Assembly: GCA_030583885.1 (NCBI GenBank)
Contig: CP129480.1
Coordinates: 2,978,714 to 3,042,713 of the forward strand
Direction of reading: 5' to 3'
DNA: 64,000 bases
Source of the DNA: Anaerolineales bacterium
GTDB taxonomy: Bacteria; Chloroflexota; Anaerolineae; Anaerolineales; Villigracilaceae
The position numbers and the translations under genes were made by a program. Under the pieces are notes generated by a model. It saw nothing but the letters and a program-made list of their open reading frames with translations. It did not search any database and had not been told where the DNA came from. Position 1 is the stretch's first letter. Each line of letters begins with the position of its first letter. This document shows positions 60,682-64,000 of this stretch, piece after piece.

Positions 60682-61749
60682 TTAGACAATGATCCCGCCG
60701 CCGAGCATGACATCCCCCTGATAGAACACTGCCGCCTGGCCGGAGGTTGCATCCCGCACCTTCGCATCGAACCTGACCTGCACCTGGTTGCCGTCCATCG
60801 GCAGCACCCAGGCCGCGACCTCCTTCGCCGTATAGCGAATCTTCACCTGTGCATGGAACGGTTCCAGCGGAGCCTCCCCGCTCACCCAGTTGACGTCACG
60901 CGCGGTCAATTCCGCCACGCCAAGTTCAGCCTGCGCACCAACCACAAGCGCGTTGCTTTCCGCCATTTTCGCAATCACATATAACGGGACGGGCGAAGCC
61001 AGCCCCAGTCCCTTGCGCTGACCGATGGTGTAGTTGGCCAGTCCGCTGTGTTCGCCGAGTACGTTTCCATCCACCGTTACGATCTCACCGGGTGTCAATA
61101 TCTCCGGCAGGTTGCGCTGCAGGAAGTTGCGGTAATCGCCGCCGGCCAGAAAGCATAGATCCTGGGAATCCGGCCTCGAAGCCGTCGGCAGGCCAAAGTC
61201 AGAGGCGAGGCGGCGTATTTCAGGCTTGGGGTGTTCCCCCACCGGGAAACGCGCATGGGCGAGCTGTTCCTGTGTCAGGACGTGCAAAACGTAGGATTGA
61301 TCCTTGGAATGATCCACTGAGCGAAGCAGCTGCTGTTTTCCGCTTTCATCGCTCCTGATTTGCACATAATGGCCGGTGGCCATATACTCCGCACCGAGCG
61401 CAAGTGCATGGTTCAACAAAAAGGTCCAGCGGATCTGGCGGTTGCATACCAAACACGGGTTGGGCGTTTCGCCGCGCGCATATCCATCGAGAAAGTACTG
61501 CACCACGGTTTCACGAAAGACATCCTTCGCATCGATCACATAAAAGGGGATATCCAGCAGGCCCGCCACGCGCCGCGCCTGGGCCATCGAATCGGGTGTG
61601 CAGCAGCGGTTGGAATCCTCCCTGCCCGGCTCGCTCCACAAACGGAGCATCATGCCGCTCACATCATACCCCTGCTGTTTGAGCAGCGCCGCCGCAACGG
61701 ACGAATCCACACCGCCGGACATGGCGACGACCACCTTTTGTTTCTCCAT
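60682..61749 (-). CDS. mnmA: tRNA-specific 2-thiouridylase MnmA
   Basis: Adds sulfur to U34 of Lys, Glu and Gln tRNAs. 355 residues. PP-loop MSGGVDSSVAAALL, catalytic Cys in NPCLVCNRQIRW and the second Cys in DLCFLAGGDYRNFL, plus the C-terminal beta barrel. ATG 61749 (MEKQKVVVAMSGG) matches the family; the open frame upstream is intergenic. TATAAT (61760-61765) lies 10 bases upstream with no ribosome binding site, suggesting a leaderless transcript. Third tRNA wobble-modification gene in the window after queA and tgt. Confidence 0.96.
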   Translation of the reverse strand: MEKQKVVVAMSGGVDSSVAAALLKQQGYDVSGMMLRLWSEPGREDSNRCCTPDSMAQARRVAGLLDIPFYVIDAKDVFRETVVQYFLDGYARGETPNPCLVCNRQIRWTFLLNHALALGAEYMATGHYVQIRSDESGKQQLLRSVDHSKDQSYVLHVLTQEQLAHARFPVGEHPKPEIRRLASDFGLPTASRPDSQDLCFLAGGDYRNFLQRNLPEILTPGEIVTVDGNVLGEHSGLANYTIGQRKGLGLASPVPLYVIAKMAESNALVVGAQAELGVAELTARDVNWVSGEAPLEPFHAQVKIRYTAKEVAAWVLPMDGNQVQVRFDAKVRDATSGQAAVFYQGDVMLGGGIIV

Positions 61750-62007
61750 GATGGACGTGATTATAAACCAGGAGGCTGCCTGCCTGATGATGCGCATGCC
61801 GCATAAAAACCTTGAACTATGGAACCGATTCCCGGCATCCACGTGGTAGAATCGCAAATTGCCGGCAGGCATAGACACGAGCGCGCTCAAAACCGACCCG
61901 GGCGGAGGTTGATCCATGCCACCCGGAATGATTTGTTTGACATAAACATACAGCAGGTTGTCTGTTGCGCCGGCGAGCAGGTTCATAATACCCTTGGAGC
62001 AACAGCA
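61750..62007. promoter_or_regulatory. Divergent intergenic region, mnmA and the isomerase/luxS unit
   Basis: 258 bases. TATAAT for mnmA at 61760-61765 (minus). Towards the plus strand a TTGACA occurs near 61938-61943, but no matching -10 at 17 bases. GGAG precedes the isomerase start. Nothing else recognised. Confidence 0.4.
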
Positions 62008-63249
62008 ATGATAAAACTGAGTTACAGCACGTTTGGATTAACCGACCTGAATTTTCTGGACTCAATCGAGATTGTGGACAAGGCGGGCTATGCGGGTATT
62101 GAGCTTTCCTTCCATCGAGACCAGTTCAATCCGTTTGATATCACCGATGAATACACCGCCGCCATAAAAAAACGATTTGAAAATGTCGAGGTCAAAGCGG
62201 CCTGTGTGGCAACCGCCTCACATTTCTTCACACCCTCCAGGCCGCACGAGCCGTCCCTGATGAGCCCGGATCTGGCAGGCAGGAAACGCCGCATCGACCT
62301 TGTCAGACGGGGCATCGACGTTGCCCGCAAACTGGGCGTTTCCCTGGTCACATTTGGAAGCGGCTTTATCCGGGCTGAGCATGTTGCGAATCCGACCGTC
62401 AATCCGCGCGAGCTGCTGGTGGACAGCATCCATCAATGCCTGAAGTCGATCCGCGACGATGAAGATATCAGCCTGTTGATCGAGCCGGAACCCGGCATGT
62501 TCATCGAAACTGTGGAAGAGGGCATGAGTCTCATCAATGAAATCAACTCTCCCCGCTTCCAACTGCACCTGGATATCTGCCACATGTACTGCTCGGAGAA
62601 GGATTATGTCTCCGCCCTGGCGCAGGCCGCCCCGCACACACGCTATTTGCATGTCTCTGACGCGCGGCAGGGGTACAACCTGAAAATTATCAAGATCTCC
62701 GAAAACCCGGTCATGGACCTGGACTTTGCCAGCTACCTGATCTACTTCCCCGAATATGCCGATTACCTGCTGGTGGATAGAAATCACCCCATCTATTTTC
62801 ACGATGAAAAACCCGGCAAGCAACAGGCCAAGCGTATTGAAACCATCCTGAATGCAGTCGACATTTCAAAGCATCCAGCCCATGTGGACTACAACAGCCT
62901 GTTTGCAGGCGCGACACCCTTCGATGATGAAATTTTCACCTACCTGATCTCCATTCCGGGATTGAGCTACGACGTGCTGGAACGGGCAAGGCCCATACTC
63001 ATTTATTTACGCAGCACCCGCAATGCGGACGGCAGACCGCTCGTGGACAGGATGGTTGCAAATACCCTGACGGGCATTGTCCATTTCCACGAAATCCCGG
63101 GGGAGGGAACGCTTGATTTTGAGTCCAGCTTCAAAGCGCTGACCGACAACGGCTTCTCCGGCTATGCGTCCGTGGAGCTCTATCACCATGTGCAATCGTG
63201 GGAAAAGGCACTGCACGACAGTTTCAGGCATTTGTCCCGATATGTATAA
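62008..63249 (+). CDS. TIM-barrel sugar isomerase/epimerase-like protein
   Basis: 413 residues. MIKLSYSTFGLTDLNFLDSIEI and AGYAGIELSFHRDQF (in part) open a xylose-isomerase-like barrel; metal ligands are suggested by LLIEPEPGMFIET (Glu), QLHLDICHMYCSEKD (Asp, His) and YLHVSDARQGYN. The C-terminal 150 residues continue past the usual 280 (DRNHPIYFHDEKPG, FHEIPGEGTLDFESSFKAL, YASVELYHHVQSWEKAL). GGAG lies 8 bases before ATG. It heads a unit with LuxS and a cyclase-like enzyme; the sugar substrate is unknown. Confidence 0.8.
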   Translation: MIKLSYSTFGLTDLNFLDSIEIVDKAGYAGIELSFHRDQFNPFDITDEYTAAIKKRFENVEVKAACVATASHFFTPSRPHEPSLMSPDLAGRKRRIDLVRRGIDVARKLGVSLVTFGSGFIRAEHVANPTVNPRELLVDSIHQCLKSIRDDEDISLLIEPEPGMFIETVEEGMSLINEINSPRFQLHLDICHMYCSEKDYVSALAQAAPHTRYLHVSDARQGYNLKIIKISENPVMDLDFASYLIYFPEYADYLLVDRNHPIYFHDEKPGKQQAKRIETILNAVDISKHPAHVDYNSLFAGATPFDDEIFTYLISIPGLSYDVLERARPILIYLRSTRNADGRPLVDRMVANTLTGIVHFHEIPGEGTLDFESSFKALTDNGFSGYASVELYHHVQSWEKALHDSFRHLSRYV

Positions 63250-63279
63250 CAGGGATTCGATCAGATGGAGGACGGATAT

Positions 63280-63759
63280 ATGATAAATGTTGAGGAACTG
63301 GGGTGGGCTGCCGGCACCGTCGGAGAACTGGATCACCGCTTGTTGAAGGCCCCTCACGTAAAACTGCGTTCATGGACAGAGGGTCCGAAAGGCGATGTGG
63401 TTTTCTGCGTTGATCTGCGCATCAACCAGCCCAATACAGACTTTTTGTCTTCGACCGAGATGCATTCCTTCGAACATTTTTTGCTGGCCGGTTTTCAAAA
63501 ATATCTGCCGCAAAGCTTCCTGTCCGTGGGACTCATGGGATGCCAGACGGGATTTTACCTTGTTCTGTACAATGAGGGGCATGCGGAGAGGATCTGCCGC
63601 GTGTACGAAAAAATATTGAACGATATTTTAGGCGCCGGCGAGGTGCCCTATGCCAACAGCGAACAATGCGGCAATTTCAGGAACCACAGCGTGGAGCTTG
63701 CCCGCAACGTTGCCAGGAGGCTGTTGGATTCCAAATCCAGGTGGCGGCAGGTGGTATGA
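63280..63759 (+). CDS. luxS: S-ribosylhomocysteine lyase (LuxS)
   Basis: Splits S-ribosylhomocysteine to homocysteine and the AI-2 precursor DPD. 159 residues. Typical start ELDHRLLKAPHVKL, DLRINQPN, the zinc/catalytic HSFEH (His, Glu, His), LMGCQTGFYL with the catalytic Cys, and EQCGNFRNHSVELAR with the third zinc ligand. All essential residues are present. ATG 63280 is chosen (GGAGG 8 bases upstream and family N-terminus); ATG 63265 is possible. It overlaps the next gene by 4 bases, so it is part of an operon. Confidence 0.92.
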   Translation: MINVEELGWAAGTVGELDHRLLKAPHVKLRSWTEGPKGDVVFCVDLRINQPNTDFLSSTEMHSFEHFLLAGFQKYLPQSFLSVGLMGCQTGFYLVLYNEGHAERICRVYEKILNDILGAGEVPYANSEQCGNFRNHSVELARNVARRLLDSKSRWRQVV

Positions 63760-64000
63760 CAGAAGGAACAGGCAGGCGGAGCATCACTCATCAACATCGC
63801 ATTGAATATGAGATAGTCAACGCCCCCGATCTTTTCCACCCGCAGAATCGGGCGCTGGTATCCGTGGGCAGGATCGAGAACGCGCGCAGATTTGTCGTTG
63901 TGGACGAAAATGTCGGCATGCATTACGCCGCCGACATCCGAAATTACTTCGATCACCAGCGCATGGAGGCGAAGATCGTCACCTTCCCCGGCGGTGAGGA
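63756..64000 (+). CDS. 3-dehydroquinate synthase/sugar-phosphate cyclase-like (truncated by window edge)
   Basis: First 81 residues only. RRFVVVDENVGMHYAADIRNYF and KIVTFPGGE (cited in parts) are the N-terminal NAD-binding part of the sugar-phosphate cyclase superfamily (AroB, 2-epi-5-epi-valiolone synthase, 2-deoxy-scyllo-inosose synthase and kin). The N-terminal extension (TEGTGRRSITHQHRIEYEIV) is unlike short AroB. Subfamily cannot be set without the rest. ATG overlaps the luxS stop. Confidence 0.7.
   Translation, partial: MTEGTGRRSITHQHRIEYEIVNAPDLFHPQNRALVSVGRIENARRFVVVDENVGMHYAADIRNYFDHQRMEAKIVTFPGGE

Overview
The window looks like a chromosomal segment of a Chloroflexota bacterium, probably class Anaerolineae. 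This is an inference from gene content and style: a RuvB-DUF2905-QueA operon, CdaA-CdaR, a CoaE with an extra C-terminal domain, many short lipoproteins, a tetratricopeptide protein with repeated PDWL motifs, and four-helix-bundle cassette genes. Coding density is high and the base composition is moderately GC-rich, apart from one clearly AT-rich island at about 27.3-29.4 kb. I found no tRNA, 5S/16S/23S rRNA or CRISPR array.

Layout. 0-1 kb: start of a lipoprotein gene with an IS5-family element just upstream of it. 1.1-6.2 kb: ndk, a large TPR/PDWL protein, pyrimidine-nucleoside phosphorylase. 6.2-13 kb: a long minus-strand operon (ruvB, DUF2905, queA, uracil-DNA glycosylase, two alpha/beta hydrolases, a redoxin with an in-frame TGA, an S51-like protein), preceded by three back-to-back GEMM-I (c-di-GMP-type) aptamers and an intrinsic terminator. 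13-23 kb: a minus-strand operon joining a MacAB-like ABC exporter (two ATPases, one with a cyclic-nucleotide-binding domain, one permease, one HlyD protein) to two histidine kinases and a receiver protein. 23-27 kb: binding lipoprotein, M20 peptidase, uppP, a four-helix-bundle cassette, tgt. 27.3-31.9 kb: accessory stretch with an AAA ATPase/TOPRIM-like pair, a nonsense-interrupted terpene-cyclase-like gene and two lipoproteins. 32-35 kb: P-type ATPase behind a yybP-ykoY (Mn2+) riboswitch. 35-41.9 kb: recJ, rhodanese, SDR, WD40/TolB lipoprotein, HypA-like protein, RNase P RNA, coaE. 42-51 kb: cdaA-cdaR-der, DUF3054, ECF sigma/anti-sigma, NUDIX, fabG, asp23, nusB, tatA/B, tatC. 51-61.7 kb: CBM/GH-like lipoprotein, penicillin acylase family enzyme, membrane proteins, S9 peptidase, mnmA. 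62-64 kb: a sugar isomerase-like protein, LuxS and the start of a sugar-phosphate-cyclase-like enzyme.

Most striking points: (1) the redoxin at 7288-7770 has an in-frame TGA exactly where the catalytic Cys of a CxxC motif belongs, followed at the right distance by a hairpin, so it is a likely new-context selenoprotein; (2) the triple tandem GEMM-I array with its own promoter and terminator ahead of a DNA-repair/tRNA-modification operon; (3) a candidate two-gene ATPase + TOPRIM defence module; (4) LuxS in a translationally coupled gene set with a sugar isomerase-like and a cyclase-like enzyme.
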